Below, piece after piece: positions 28,461-37,451 of a stretch of 64,000 nt of DNA. Position 1 is the first letter of the stretch. The number at the start of each line of letters is the position of its first letter. Made by a program: the position numbers and the translations under genes. Location of the stretch: positions 8,125,501-8,189,500 of the forward strand of contig NZ_JANADR010000001.1 in assembly GCF_024199925.1 (NCBI RefSeq), given 5' to 3'. This stretch comes from Bradyrhizobium sp. CCGUVB1N3. GTDB taxonomy: Bacteria > Pseudomonadota > Alphaproteobacteria > Rhizobiales > Xanthobacteraceae. The notes beneath the pieces are model-generated. The model was given only the letters and a program-made list of their open reading frames with translations. It ran no database searches and was not told where the DNA came from.

Positions 28461-29222
28461 CTAAACGGCTGCGAGCTGTTGGATCAGCGCGCCGGCCGAT
28501 GACGGGCCGTCCTCATAATCGTCGGGGCGGTTGAGGCTGAGCCAATTTACCAGAACCTTTGCCTGGCTCTAAATCCCTCAAACGTCACCGGCATGCTTGC
28601 GTCGATCTCTTCGACCAGCCTGCAACAGGCTACATTGAGATCGTCGGAGCGCTGGTTAGCTTCATCAATGCCGTGCTTTTTGCGCAGGCGATCGATCGCC
28701 GCGTTGTGCCTGTCGTAGGCGGCAACGATCTCGTTGACCCGCTTTTGTTTCCGTGCGCTCGCGGACCGAGTGTACAGGTGCTGCACCTTCGGTTGCGGTT
28801 CGGCGAGATGGTGGAGCTGATCGTCGGACGGCAGGGCATAAAAAATCGGCCTCACGCGCCTCTCTAAGCGACCAATCGTATTGCGGAACGTCCCGGATGG
28901 CCTCGATGTCTGAGGTGCTGCACCATAGCTGCGCCTTTTCGGCTGGGTGACGCTCCATCGCATAGCTAACCGGATCGCCGATGCGCCATCTCATGGCCGA
29001 AAGGCCGGACTGGCGTCTCCGAGATGACGCGGTCAATCCGCTCGCCGCAGTTCGCGTCGGCAGCCTCGAAGAGCTCGTTGGTCGCAAAAAAAAGTTGGCA
29101 CCAAGATCCATCAGCTCCTGATCTGGCGAAGCGGCGCGGGCGGCTGGGATCACGGGGATGGTTGCTGCGGCGGCTGCAAGTGCCGAGACAGCAAGAAAGT
29201 TACGACGGGATGTGTTACCCGC
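28461..29222 (-). pseudogene. Tat-secreted hypothetical protein, frameshifted
   Basis: The reverse strand opens with NTSRRNFLAVSALAAAATIP, a twin-arginine signal (S-R-R-N-F-L plus a hydrophobic helix). It continues over several frames as LMDLGANFFF, RVISETPVRPFGHEM, then QKRVNEIVAAYDRHNAAIDR and LRKKHGIDEANQRSDDLNVA, ending LNRPDDYEDGP. Frame changes occur near 28990 and 28840. The family is one I associate with Bradyrhizobium; function unknown. Confidence 0.5.
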
Positions 29223-29399
29223 CGCTCCAGCACCGGAGGCGGAGAAACAGCAACGAGCCGATTGTTGATTTCCACTCGCCGGGCGTCAATCCCCTCTTAC
29301 CGACTTCAAATGGACGGTTCAGCAGAGCGATAAGAATCATCATTAATGCCGACATGAACTTGCGTCGAGCATCACCATCTTTGTCTCGCTCGAGCACCC

Positions 29400-29798
29400 G
29401 CAGATTGTTGCAAAGTGCCTGCAGGCTTTCTCGGGTGTCGAGCGCAGAGTGCGACTGTCGATGATGGCGGCGGTCGGCTGCGCGGATCGTCCAGCCGCAA
29501 GGCGCAGGATAACGCGCAGATCCTCGGCCAGGGCCTCAAAACAACCCGCACGCAACCACCGCTGCGCCTGTTGATAAACGATCTCCCACGGCGGCAAATC
29601 GTTCGGCATTCAGCGCCAGGGCGCGCCGGTCTTCACGATATAGCGCAGGCCGTTGAACACCTCGCGAAGCGCGTGCGTCCGCTGCGAGGCGTCCTCGGGC
29701 AAAAGTGTCAGATACGGCGCAACAAGCGCCCACTCTTCATCGGAAACGTCAGAAGGATAAGGCCTCGCGGGGAATCGACATCCCGCAAACCTCAACAT
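29400..29798 (-). pseudogene. IS5-family transposase, N-terminal remnant
   Basis: The frame reads PYPSDVSDEEWALVAPYLTL and EVFNGLRYIVKTGAPWR, then a TGA in place of Trp, then MPNDLPPWEIVYQQAQRWLR and AAIIDSRTLRSTPE before it ends. This is the DUF4096 head and first catalytic Asp (IDSRT) of IS5 transposases; the rest is lost. Confidence 0.8.
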
Positions 29799-29928
29799 CT
29801 ATTGTTAATCAGTCCCGAGACCCTATGTTTGCCCTCTGAGGTGACAGGCGGCCCGCCCCGCGGCAAGCTCCATCGAGGGTTGCGCCGGATGGGCCGGTGC
29901 CGAGCCTCAAGCATGGGGAGCGGGCCTG

Positions 29929-31041
29929 ATGAACAATAGCATTTTCGTGGGACTGGATGTGCACAAGGCGACGATTTCGGTCGCAGTGGCGGAGGGGATG
30001 CGCGGCGGTGAAGTTCGTAACTTGGGAATCATCGCTAATCGCGCCGATCAAATCGACAAGCTGGCGAAGAAACTTGGCAAGAGTGATCGGCAGGTCAGTT
30101 TTTGTTACGAGGCCGGACCCTGCGGATATGGCCTGCATCGACAACTGACGGGACTGGGACACAACTGCATCGTGGTGGCCCCCTCGCTGGTCCCGATGAA
30201 GGCCGGGGATCGGGTAAAGACCGACCGGCGCGATGCGGCGATGCTGGCCAAGCTGCACCGGAGTGGCGAGCTGACAGCGGTGTGGGTTCCGGATGCGGCG
30301 CATGAAGCCATGCGCGACTTGGTGAGAGCCCGCGCCACGGCGATGCGTGTGCTCGGCAAGGCGCGACAACATCTCCAAGGCTTCCTGCTGCGACATGGGC
30401 GCATCTATGCCGGGAAGAGGGGGTGGACTCTGGCTTATCGTCGCTGGCTCACCACGGTGCGCTTCGATCACCCGGCGAGCCAGATCGTTCTGCAGGACTA
30501 CATTCATGCCGTGGCCGACGCTGAGGCCCGTGTGAACTGCTTGACCAAGCGGATCGCGGAGCTGGCGCCACAATGGTCGATGACGCCATTTGTAGAGGCC
30601 GTGCAGGCGATGCGCGGCGTCGCCTTCATCGTCGCCGTAACGGTGGTTGCCGAGGTCGGCGACTTCTCCCGCTTTGACAATCCCCGCCAGTTGATGGCCT
30701 TTCTCGGCCTCGTGCCGTCGGAGCATTCGAGCGGCGCAACCATCCGACGCGGCGGCATCACCAAGGCCGGCAACGCGCTGGCCAGGCGAGCTCTGATCGA
30801 GGGAGCATGGACCTATCGCATGCAAGCCCGCGTCAGTCGCAAGCTCCATGACCGTAACGAGCGCCTGCCGCAAGCTATCCGCGATATCGCCTGGAAGGCC
30901 CAGGTCAGGCTGTGCGCCCGCTATCGCCGCTTGTCGGCGACCGGCAAGCCCAAGGTGATCGTCACCACCGCCATTGCACGCGAGATGGTCGGCTTCCTGT
31001 GGGCGATCACTCGTCAAGTCCAACTCGGGCCGGCCACCTGA
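29929..31041 (+). CDS. IS110-family transposase, complete
   Basis: A 370-residue product of normal length. The DEDD domain has VGLDVHKATISVAV (Asp) and CYEAGPCGYGLHRQL (Glu), with KTDRRDAAMLAKLHRSGE and its Asp pair. The C-terminal transposase_20 domain has AMRGVAFIVAVTVVAEVGDF and LGLVPSEHSSGATIRRGGIT, with the serine used for strand transfer. The element's ends are non-coding: about 100 bases precede the gene and 250 or more follow it. One of them should carry the bridge RNA. The long antisense frame 29809-31209 is a shadow. Confidence 0.93.
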   Translation: MNNSIFVGLDVHKATISVAVAEGMRGGEVRNLGIIANRADQIDKLAKKLGKSDRQVSFCYEAGPCGYGLHRQLTGLGHNCIVVAPSLVPMKAGDRVKTDRRDAAMLAKLHRSGELTAVWVPDAAHEAMRDLVRARATAMRVLGKARQHLQGFLLRHGRIYAGKRGWTLAYRRWLTTVRFDHPASQIVLQDYIHAVADAEARVNCLTKRIAELAPQWSMTPFVEAVQAMRGVAFIVAVTVVAEVGDFSRFDNPRQLMAFLGLVPSEHSSGATIRRGGITKAGNALARRALIEGAWTYRMQARVSRKLHDRNERLPQAIRDIAWKAQVRLCARYRRLSATGKPKVIVTTAIAREMVGFLWAITRQVQLGPAT

Positions 31042-31592
31042 CGAGCGCTGCTCGACCATATCGGTGCCCAGGGCAGGAGGCAGGGCGCGGTGGGGAATCC
31101 TCGTGGCTGTTATGAGCCGGCATTGCCGACGCTCGCTCCTAGACCGAGGCAGCCCCAAGACGAAACCACGGTCATGCGGTAGCCAACCCGCGCATGAGAG
31201 CTTGATCAACCGTCGTCTTTGCCCTGCCTCCTACCGTGGGCACCTTCGAAGTCCAGCGTCCGGGCGCTCAGCCGGAAGCGGCTCCGCTTGATCGATTCGC
31301 TTGACAGAACGCACTTCCACCGGGTTCGCTCCACTCGTTCGGCTCAACCTCGGCCTGCGACGGATCCATCTTGATTATGTTGGCTGAAGTCCGTCAAAGG
31401 GACGCGCTGTCGTCTTTGATCCGCCACCTTGCGACGTTCTGTTCTCGATGAGTACTTGGCCTTCATGCATGATCTGGCTAAGGCGCAAGTCAGCGGATGC
31501 GGCTGAGCAAGGGACGAGCCAGGAAGGCGCCGAGTTGGAGAATTTCCCAACACCCATCTTTCCGATCAAACTGAACGTGGGAATTGAGCTCA
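31042..31592. other. 3' non-coding end of IS110 element and gene-free DNA
   Basis: About the first 250 bases belong to the IS110 end and contain short inverted segments; no gene is seen. IS1111-type members place the bridge RNA on this side of the gene. The remainder to 31592 holds nothing that I recognise. Confidence 0.4.
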
Positions 31593-31937
31593 ATGTTGAA
31601 AATTGTAGCGGTAGCGGCAATTTTCGTAGGAGAAGCCCTTTCAATAATTGCCGAATTGATTGCCTCAAAGAAATTTGGAACGGCAAGTGGGCCTCTGACA
31701 ACGCTTCTGCCGATGTTCCTGCTGGTGACGTTGGGCGGCATCCTGCTCGTCTCTGGATACGCCCTCGGCTACATGCATCTCAAAAACATTTGGATAATTG
31801 TCGCGATATCGGTGGGATCGATTTTAGTGGTGGAGCCGATCCTCGCATTTCTGCTGTTCCGCGACGTGCCTACAACCGGCTCACTGATCGGGCTGGTTTG
31901 CGGCGCGGTGGGCACGCTCGCAGCGATTTTCTTATAA
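31593..31937 (+). CDS. Small four-helix transporter-like membrane protein
   Basis: Start at ATG 31593 (a TTG at 31584 is in frame). The 114-residue product has four hydrophobic segments: VAVAAIFVGEALSIIAELIA, LLPMFLLVTLGGILLVSGYA, IWIIVAISVGSILVVEPILA and GSLIGLVCGAVGTLAAIFL. Size and layout fit a small DMT-superfamily protein (SMR/ArnE type). A Glu in the first helix sits where SMR proteins have their proton site, but the match is loose. Substrate unknown. Confidence 0.6.
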   Translation: MLKIVAVAAIFVGEALSIIAELIASKKFGTASGPLTTLLPMFLLVTLGGILLVSGYALGYMHLKNIWIIVAISVGSILVVEPILAFLLFRDVPTTGSLIGLVCGAVGTLAAIFL

Positions 31938-32219
31938 GCGCTAGTTTGGTCGGAGTTCAATTGGCGGGCTTGGGCGAGATAGGTGATGGAACTGAGGAGG
32001 TCGGCGCTCGCTGGGGAGGCTGGCGTTGGTCGGGAAGGTGCCGGCTTTGGACCGAACGGTGTCCGCCGTTACCCGCTTTAGAACGCGCGTCTTCGACGCG
32101 CCTGTCTCGTGCGCCAACCACCTTAGTGTGACAACGCAGGTACCCGTTCGTCAGGTTTATCTGACCTCCGGTGCTTCTCGCGAACTCCGGCTCGGCAAGC
32201 AAGTTACTCCTTTTTCCGT

Positions 32220-32375
32220 TGAGGCATGCGCTCGGCGCGCGCGCCTGATCGGGATTACAGCCCCCAGGCCGCCAAGCCATGTCGTAAAAAAGGCGGAAAC
32301 GGTTGCCGCGCTACGGCTCCGGCCCGCACCAATCCGGCTCATGTCCGGCCTGTGTCGGCCTACCCGCCCTTTGTC
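32220..32375. repeat. Relic of an IS110 non-coding end (copy of 340-515)
   Basis: Shared blocks with the IS110 end near the window start include CGCCTGATCGGG, GCCCCCAGGCCG, CCGGCCCGCACCAA and TCCGGCCTGTG, in the same order and spacing. No transposase is attached here. Confidence 0.55.
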
Positions 32376-32430
32376 CTAGAGCGAAGAAATGATGGATCAC
32401 CCCCGATACGCTACGCGCGGTCGCCTCGAT

Positions 32431-32929
32431 TCAGACCGCGACCGACTGCACAATCGTGGCAAAGCGCACCGCTGTTTGGACCACCGCCGAGCTGATGCCG
32501 GCCTCCCGCAGCGTTTTCTCACGAGCGTCCATGCAGCCGCCGCAACCATTTGCCGGGAAGACTGCCTGCGACCACAACTTGAAATTGACTCTGTCCACGA
32601 CGTGGTTCGCGACAATGTTCGCGCGTAACCGCACCGGCATCGCCTTGTATTCCGGATTGGATGCGAGGTGAACGAAGCGCTAGTAAACCTTGTTCATCGC
32701 CATCACGGCAGCCGCACATTTCGCTGCTGCGATCGCCGCTGGTGTGATCACGACGGCCGCCGCGGATTCCATCGCCTCTGTGACACTGAGTTGCGGGTCG
32801 CAATCGCGCTCGCCAGCAACAGGCCGTATTTGCTTTGCGGTAAAAGCGTCTCATCGGTCATCGTCGGCGCCGGAGTCTGACGTCCTTGGCGGAATGCGGA
32901 ATTTGATCCCTCAACTGCTCGATTGACAT
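32431..32929 (-). pseudogene. ahpD: ahpD alkylhydroperoxidase, inactivated
   Basis: ATG 32929 lies six bases after the ahpC stop. The reading MSIEQLRDQIPHSAKDVRL soon meets a frame change, then KYGLLLASAIATRN, ITPAAIAAAKCAAAVMAMNK, a TAG after NKVY, and RFVHLASNPEYKAMPVRLRA followed by WSQAVFPANGCGGCMDAREK. The C-x-x-C active site (CGGC) and following His region are recognisable. One indel and one nonsense codon prevent a full product, leaving AhpC without its usual reductant here. Confidence 0.75.
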
Positions 32930-32935
32930 GTTGCC

Positions 32936-33490
32936 TCAGGCGACTTTCAGCGTCTCGCCGCCGATTTCGCGATTGCAGGGGCAGAGCGCATCGGTCTGCA
33001 GCGCGTCCAGAACCCGTAGCGTGTCCCTCGGGCTACGGCCGACATTCAGGTTGGTCGCATAGACATGCTGGATCGTATTCTTCGGATCGACGATGAACGT
33101 GTAGCGATGGGCGACGCCCTCAGGCGAGCGCACGCCAAGGCCATCGACAAGGGCGCCTTTGGAGTCAGCAAATTGCCAGATCGGAAGGTGATGCAGGTCC
33201 TTGTGCTCGCGGCGCCAAGCGAGCTTGCAGAATTCGTTGTCGGTTGAGCCGCCAAGCACGATCGCATTGCGATCGGCGAAGTCCTTGGATAGCCGGGCAA
33301 ACTCGGCGATTTCGGTCGGGCAGACGAAGGTGAAATCCTTGGGGTAGAAGAAAATGATTTTCCATTTTTCGGGAAAGCTCTCTTGAGTCAACGTCTCGAA
33401 CGCGCTCTGCCCTTTCTCTTCCTGCAGGTGAAAGCCGGGCTTCACGCCCGTGACTTCGAACGACGGCAACTTACTTCCAATTCCAAGCAT
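32936..33490 (-). CDS. ahpC: Peroxiredoxin, alkyl hydroperoxide reductase C
   Basis: A 184-residue product, preceded by AGAGGA. The peroxidatic Cys57 is in KDFTFVCPTEIAEF, and the C-terminal LCPCNREIG holds the resolving Cys. Reduces organic peroxides, H2O2 and peroxynitrite in the cytosol. Length and motifs fit the AhpC type that pairs with AhpD rather than AhpF. The neighbouring ahpD is broken, so another reductant must serve if this enzyme is active. Confidence 0.92.
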   Translation of the reverse strand: MLGIGSKLPSFEVTGVKPGFHLQEEKGQSAFETLTQESFPEKWKIIFFYPKDFTFVCPTEIAEFARLSKDFADRNAIVLGGSTDNEFCKLAWRREHKDLHHLPIWQFADSKGALVDGLGVRSPEGVAHRYTFIVDPKNTIQHVYATNLNVGRSPRDTLRVLDALQTDALCPCNREIGGETLKVA

Positions 33491-33813
33491 GTATGTCCTC
33501 TCAGGGTTGCTTCGCGTGGAAGCGGTGGTCCGGCTTCATCGAAGCAATCGACATGCCACTCGATCTTGCGGTTTAGACTGACGGAAATGCAACACAGGTT
33601 CTGATTGGTTTGAGAGTTCCGGAGAACCGATCGGGGAGGGACCAGCACTTCGATGCTGTGGGGCGAGCCGGGTTGGCGGCCTGACAAAAACCTGCACATT
33701 CGAACGTCAACATCATCTGGTGAATGGAACGCAGAGGACACCGCGAAGCGCCGTTGCATTCCCATTCGGGCGCTTGATGGGTACGCGGACTTGGCGGCCA
33801 TGGCCTGTGGCAT
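33442..33813 (-). CDS. Hypothetical ORF upstream of ahpC, doubtful
   Basis: ATG 33813 has a strong AAGGAG site eight bases upstream, which is the main reason to list it. The 123-residue product (MPQAMAAKSAYPSSARMGMQ ...) has an ordinary composition at first but turns unlike a protein near its end, which overlaps ahpC by 49 bases. It may be a truncated or frameshifted gene whose start survived. Confidence 0.3.
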   Translation of the reverse strand: MPQAMAAKSAYPSSARMGMQRRFAVSSAFHSPDDVDVRMCRFLSGRQPGSPHSIEVLVPPRSVLRNSQTNQNLCCISVSLNRKIEWHVDCFDEAGPPLPREATLRGHTCLELEVSCRRSKSRA

Positions 33814-34160
33814 GTGTTTTCTCCTTAACCTGCTTTCGCTCTGGCAAAAGCGCTTGCTGCGATTTCGATGTGCTTGGACTTAGTCGAAACGACTTGCTCG
33901 GGTGGGGCGCCGAGCGATCACGCGAGCGATCCGCGAGAAGAAACGTTCTGCGAGGCTGTCCTCGGCATCGGTGATCGAGTCGTCGCAGATTGGTGACGCT
34001 CGCGAGGGGACTTCAAGTGCGGCTGCACGAGTGTAGCACGGAGTTGTATCCCACCAAAACAAGGAGGCGACAACATGCTACTTTGTGTAGCAAGATGCTT
34101 TGCGAGCGTTCGGAACGAAAGAAAGTGTGTCCCACACCGCTCGTGATTCGGAGCAGTTGG
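33814..34160. other. Intergenic stretch with divergent promoter potential
   Basis: It separates minus-strand ahpC genes from the plus-strand diiron gene. An upstream in-frame ATG at 34092 offers an alternative start for the latter. No clear operator was recognised. Confidence 0.3.
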
Positions 34161-34907
34161 ATGATCACGCCGGTTCGACGGAACTGGAGTCCCAAGGTAT
34201 TGTTCAATGCTTTGACGCCGGCGATGTTCACTGCCGAGCCATCTGTTGTGCGTGCGCGTTGGGACAAGTTGTGGCCGGATTTATATACGGAATATGACGC
34301 GAGGCATTTGAAAAAAGAACTGTCCATTCGGAGCTTGATCGTTACCGACGAAGCTGAGGCATTCTTTGACGCCTGGGCCGCGGACGAAGAGCGTCACACT
34401 GATGGCTTCGTCCAAATCATAGAACTCGTCGCTGGTGGATCCGAAGAGAATCTCCGGGAGAGATTGAACGATCGATCGCATAATTTTAGTTCGATCAGTG
34501 AATACTTGAAAGACGAATTCTCTCTAATGGTTATGATCGCATTTGATGAAATGTGCACTTGCCATGCCTATGCTACGGAAAGGGAGTTTTATGTCAGGCT
34601 TCGGAACGACAGATTCCTTCGCTGGCTGAGAGAAGTGATCGCCGACGAGGCGGTTCACTCGATGAATGCGGTTAACGTTATCCGTGCCCGCTACGACGAC
34701 CGCATCCGCGAAGTCGGCCCAATCCTCGACAGTCTGATCAGTGGCTTCGCCAATGATCCTCCTTACGCCGGCACCTTCGTTCTGGACTACTTCGGCGGGT
34801 CCTATACGAAAGAGCTTTTTGCCAAGTGCCGCGCCACGATCCTGAGAAATATTGCCAAGCCACTCACGACCGCAGAGCGAAACAGACCGAAGCGTCGGCC
34901 ACTTTGA
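34161..34907 (+). CDS. Ferritin-like diiron protein
   Basis: Start ATG 34161 (GGAG ten bases upstream). The 248-residue product is all-helical and has two E-x-x-H motifs, EERH (76-79) and EAVH (163-166), plus Glu130 and Glu140 in FDEMCTCHAYATEREFY. This is the ligand set of ferritin-like carboxylate-bridged diiron proteins (oxygenases, desaturase-like and AurF-like N-oxygenases among them). No membrane segment. The substrate cannot be read from sequence; it stands alone, next to peroxide-defence genes. Confidence 0.6.
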   Translation: MITPVRRNWSPKVLFNALTPAMFTAEPSVVRARWDKLWPDLYTEYDARHLKKELSIRSLIVTDEAEAFFDAWAADEERHTDGFVQIIELVAGGSEENLRERLNDRSHNFSSISEYLKDEFSLMVMIAFDEMCTCHAYATEREFYVRLRNDRFLRWLREVIADEAVHSMNAVNVIRARYDDRIREVGPILDSLISGFANDPPYAGTFVLDYFGGSYTKELFAKCRATILRNIAKPLTTAERNRPKRRPL

Positions 34908-35106
34908 CCTCAACGCCGTCGCGCCCCGCCTGCGGAAGTTTCCAGCGCCGAGGCCCAGCTCGCTCCTTCGGCTTAAGATGACCGGCTGCGGCACAGCAAA
35001 TAGCGAATGTCGATGGCGCCGTTGCTTATAGGATCGACGGAGTGCTGTCTCAGTCTTATCGCTGAGTTCGCTAGACCCAAATTGTTCGCCAGACGTTGGA
35101 TCTGCG

Positions 35107-35545
35107 ATGAGCCTGCCCTTGGCCGTGTATTTGATTGATGAGAATGTGCTTCGCGAGTTTGGTGCACGGGGCACGCGAACGTGCGCAAGTGGCTTGGAGC
35201 AGTCGACGATTCAGACCTCCGGCTGAGCGCCGCCACACTTTTCGAGAAACGGCGCGGTGCCGAGATGTTGAAGCGACGCGATCCGGAAAGAGCCGCAGAC
35301 CTGCTCAAGGCGATCGCCGCGATCGAGAAAGCCTATGCGGATCGGATCATTCCGATAGACGCAAGTGTCGTTGCGAATGGACCCGAATGCTCGGGTCGAA
35401 AGACAAGGATCGGTGGGATTTGGCCCTCGCCGCGGCTGCGCGGGTTTACGACCTCGTCCTCGTCACCCGAAGCATCGAAGACTTTGAGACGCGCGGCGTG
35501 CGATTGCTTGACCCTTTTCGTGACCCGCCGGTCCGGATTGACACG
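35107..35545 (+). pseudogene. PIN-domain toxin, two frameshifts
   Basis: Frame one reads MSLPLAVYLIDENVLREF with the first catalytic Asp, and frame two NVRKWLGAVDDSDLRLSAAT and ERAADLLKAIAAIEKAYADR. Frame three reads DRWDLALAAAARVYDLVLVT and RSIEDFETRGVRLLDPF. Together they make a FitB/VapC-type PIN protein of about 140 residues. Indels near 35165 and 35390 inactivate it. Confidence 0.65.
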
Positions 35546-35639
35546 CCGCGATGTTCGAACGACCTCAGAAAAAAGACTTGGATACTACCTTAGGCGGTCG
35601 CGATGGGGGGCTTAAGTATCTCGGAAATGGCCTGCGCCG

Positions 35640-35820
35640 CGTTCTGAGAGAGCCGCCCGCTGCGCGCCCACGCCAAGCCGGTGCGGTCATCCTTCGCGCT
35701 CGAGGCGTGATCCTCGAACAGGTGACGTGGATCAACGCCGGCGGCGGGCAGCGCATCGTGCTGCAAGTCCGTGCTCTGGCGGTCGGAGTCCGGCGACACG
35801 CGCATGTAGCCAACCAACAT
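35640..35820 (-). pseudogene. Serine resolvase, N-terminal fragment
   Basis: From ATG 35820: MLVGYMRVSPDSDRQSTDLQ and HDALPAAGVDPRHLFEDHAS, with the catalytic Ser in RVSPDSDRQ. The frame leaves the family after about 50 residues. Confidence 0.75.
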
Positions 35821-35849
35821 AGGCGGATACCCATCGGAAATAGGTTTCC

Positions 35850-36075
35850 GTCTGCGCGGCGCTCGCGGGGTCGAGCCGGAACTGCTGGACATTCAGATAA
35901 TGGTCGAACGGCCGCGCTGGCTCGCCTGGTTGGTCGTAAGCGACCATGATGTCGCCAACGTCGCTACCGTCCAGTTCCTGCACGGCAATGGCGGTGCGGT
36001 AGATCATGACGCCGCGGCGGGCTCCTGCGAACAACCATAAAGTATCGATGCGCGTTTGCAGTTCAGTGACGTCGC
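35850..36075 (-). pseudogene. Unrecognised coding-like fragment
   Basis: The reverse strand reads RIDTLWLFAGARRGVMIYRT, VQELDGSDVGDIMVAYDQPG and PFDHYLNVQQFRLDPASA. Composition is protein-like and differs from the resolvase that follows. No start and no family recognised. Confidence 0.25.
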
Positions 36076-36085
36076 TCGAAAAGGC

Positions 36086-36400
36086 GCTCGCATCGGACAT
36101 CCTTCTGCTGCACAATCCAGCGCGTCGGGCGAATTTCGAGGTGCTGCGATCCAGTGAAACGCCGAGCGTTCTCGTCGAAATGGGGGTCATGTCGAATAAA
36201 GCCGACGAACTGCTGCTGCAATCAGATCATCATCGAGCCAACGTCGTTGCGGCGCTTAAGACCGGTCTTGAGGTTTTGCATACGACAGACCACGACGTTC
36301 TAAGTGCCGCAATTGCCGCGGCTCCGCTTCGCTGGATGGGGGGGACGACTGTCCGCGAAGCGCCCAAAGGCATTGGGGATAAACCGCAATCAGTAGCGTG
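36086..36400 (+). pseudogene. N-acetylmuramoyl-L-alanine amidase, C-terminal relic
   Basis: The frame reads LLHNPARRANFEVLRSSETP, SVLVEMGVMSNKADELLLQS and then a divergent tail to 36400. N-P-x-x-x-A-N-F-x-V-L and P-S-V-L-x-E-x-G are the end of Amidase_3 (AmiC) domains, including the zinc-site Glu. The front of the enzyme is missing. Confidence 0.65.
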
Positions 36401-36436
36401 ACGCGCTTGAAAGCCGAGCCGGCTCGCGCTATTGAG

Positions 36437-36458
36437 ATGTTATGTTATAACATAACAT
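36437..36458. promoter_or_regulatory. Perfect 22-bp palindrome, Zur-box-like
   Basis: The half-site ATGTTATGTTA is followed directly by its exact complement TAACATAACAT. The core GTTATGTTATAACATAAC closely fits operators of the zinc regulator Zur. It lies 66 bases before the GcrA-type gene start. Confidence 0.55.
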
Positions 36459-36523
36459 TGCATCTCGGTAGCCCCATGGATGGTCATACCGCTCCGGTTG
36501 CTAGATGCGCAGGTGAGAACGGG

Positions 36524-37057
36524 ATGTCAGTAGCAGGATGGACCGACGAGCGTATTGAACGGCTGAAGTCTCTTTGGGCGGGAGGACTAAGCGCCAGTCA
36601 GATCGCTGCCGAGCTTGGCGGCGTCACGCGAAACGCCGTGATCGGGAAGGTTCACCGTCTCGGTCTTTCTCGCCGTGTGACAACTGCGACGAAACCGCAA
36701 GCTCCGCGTTCACCCCGTCTCCAGCGATCATCACGGTTTGGTCCCATGGCCAGCGTTCGGCATCGTGGCAATCTGGCCTTGGCCTCGCCCGAGATCGACT
36801 ATGTCGACGAGCAGGTAGAGGTCACCGCAGAGATCGTGCCACTGGCCCGATATCTCACTCTGGCAGAGCTTGAGCCGAGTTCATGCCGCTGGCCCATCGG
36901 GGATCCGGCCTCGCCGGAGTTTCGGTTTTGCGGTGCGCCCGCGCTTCCGGGTGAAAGCTATTGCAGGGCGTGTGCGCACAAGGCCTATCAAACAACGACC
37001 CCACGATCATCCATCTCTGGACTGCGCTTCAACACGAGGCGCGGGTTCAGGCCGTAA
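36524..37057 (+). CDS. GcrA-type cell-cycle regulator
   Basis: Start taken at ATG 36524, where the family begins (MSVAGWTDERIERLKSLWAG); the frame is open to 36398. The 177-residue product has an N-terminal HTH (GLSASQIAAELGGVTRNAVI followed by GKVHRLGLS) that in Caulobacter recognises methylated promoters and contacts sigma70. The C-terminus has SSCRWPIGDPASPEFRFCGA and PGESYCRACAHKAY, with the conserved Cys pairs. This is an accessory copy on the island. The upstream Zur-like palindrome suggests unusual zinc-linked control. Confidence 0.85.
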   Translation: MSVAGWTDERIERLKSLWAGGLSASQIAAELGGVTRNAVIGKVHRLGLSRRVTTATKPQAPRSPRLQRSSRFGPMASVRHRGNLALASPEIDYVDEQVEVTAEIVPLARYLTLAELEPSSCRWPIGDPASPEFRFCGAPALPGESYCRACAHKAYQTTTPRSSISGLRFNTRRGFRP

Positions 37058-37064
37058 GTGGGCG

Positions 37065-37451
37065 TTAATCCGCGCACCACGTCCCATACCACGGGTCGGG
37101 GACTGTGCGGAAAGTTCTGTAAAAGCTGAGAGGCTGAAGCGGTCTTGAGTCCGGTGATTTCTTCGCCTCCGTAGCGACGAGTTGGCTCCGCTCTGCCGCT
37201 AATCTGCTGGCGACCTGGTCTTCGACTTGCTCAAGGTCCTTCTGGAGCTTTTCGCGCTCTTGCTGTAGCGGTTCGGTCTTTCGTGCGACCTCGGCGTCCT
37301 TGCTGGCGAGCTGTTCTTGAAAGCGTTGGCGGGTTTCGGCGAGAAGGGGGGGGGCGGCCAGAGATTCCGTGAGCCGGATCTCGCGGTTGCAACTGGGGCA
37401 GTGCAGGGTGGGTTCATGCGCGGCTCCAGCCGCGGTCGCCTTGAATGTCAT
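37065..37451 (-). pseudogene. DUF2130-family protein, N-terminal fragment
   Basis: A 128-codon frame starting MTFKATAAGAAHEPTLHCPS with a C-x-x-C (CPSC) zinc-ribbon-like head, then a long coiled coil (RQRFQEQLASKDAEVARKTE, QVEDQVASRLAAERSQL). The family normally runs past 400 residues; here it breaks after EAKKSPDSR into unrelated sequence. Confidence 0.6.

Noticed and set aside
29809..31209. 466-codon antisense frame over the IS110 transposase
   Set aside because: Typical shadow of a GC-rich gene; the sense strand has all catalytic motifs.
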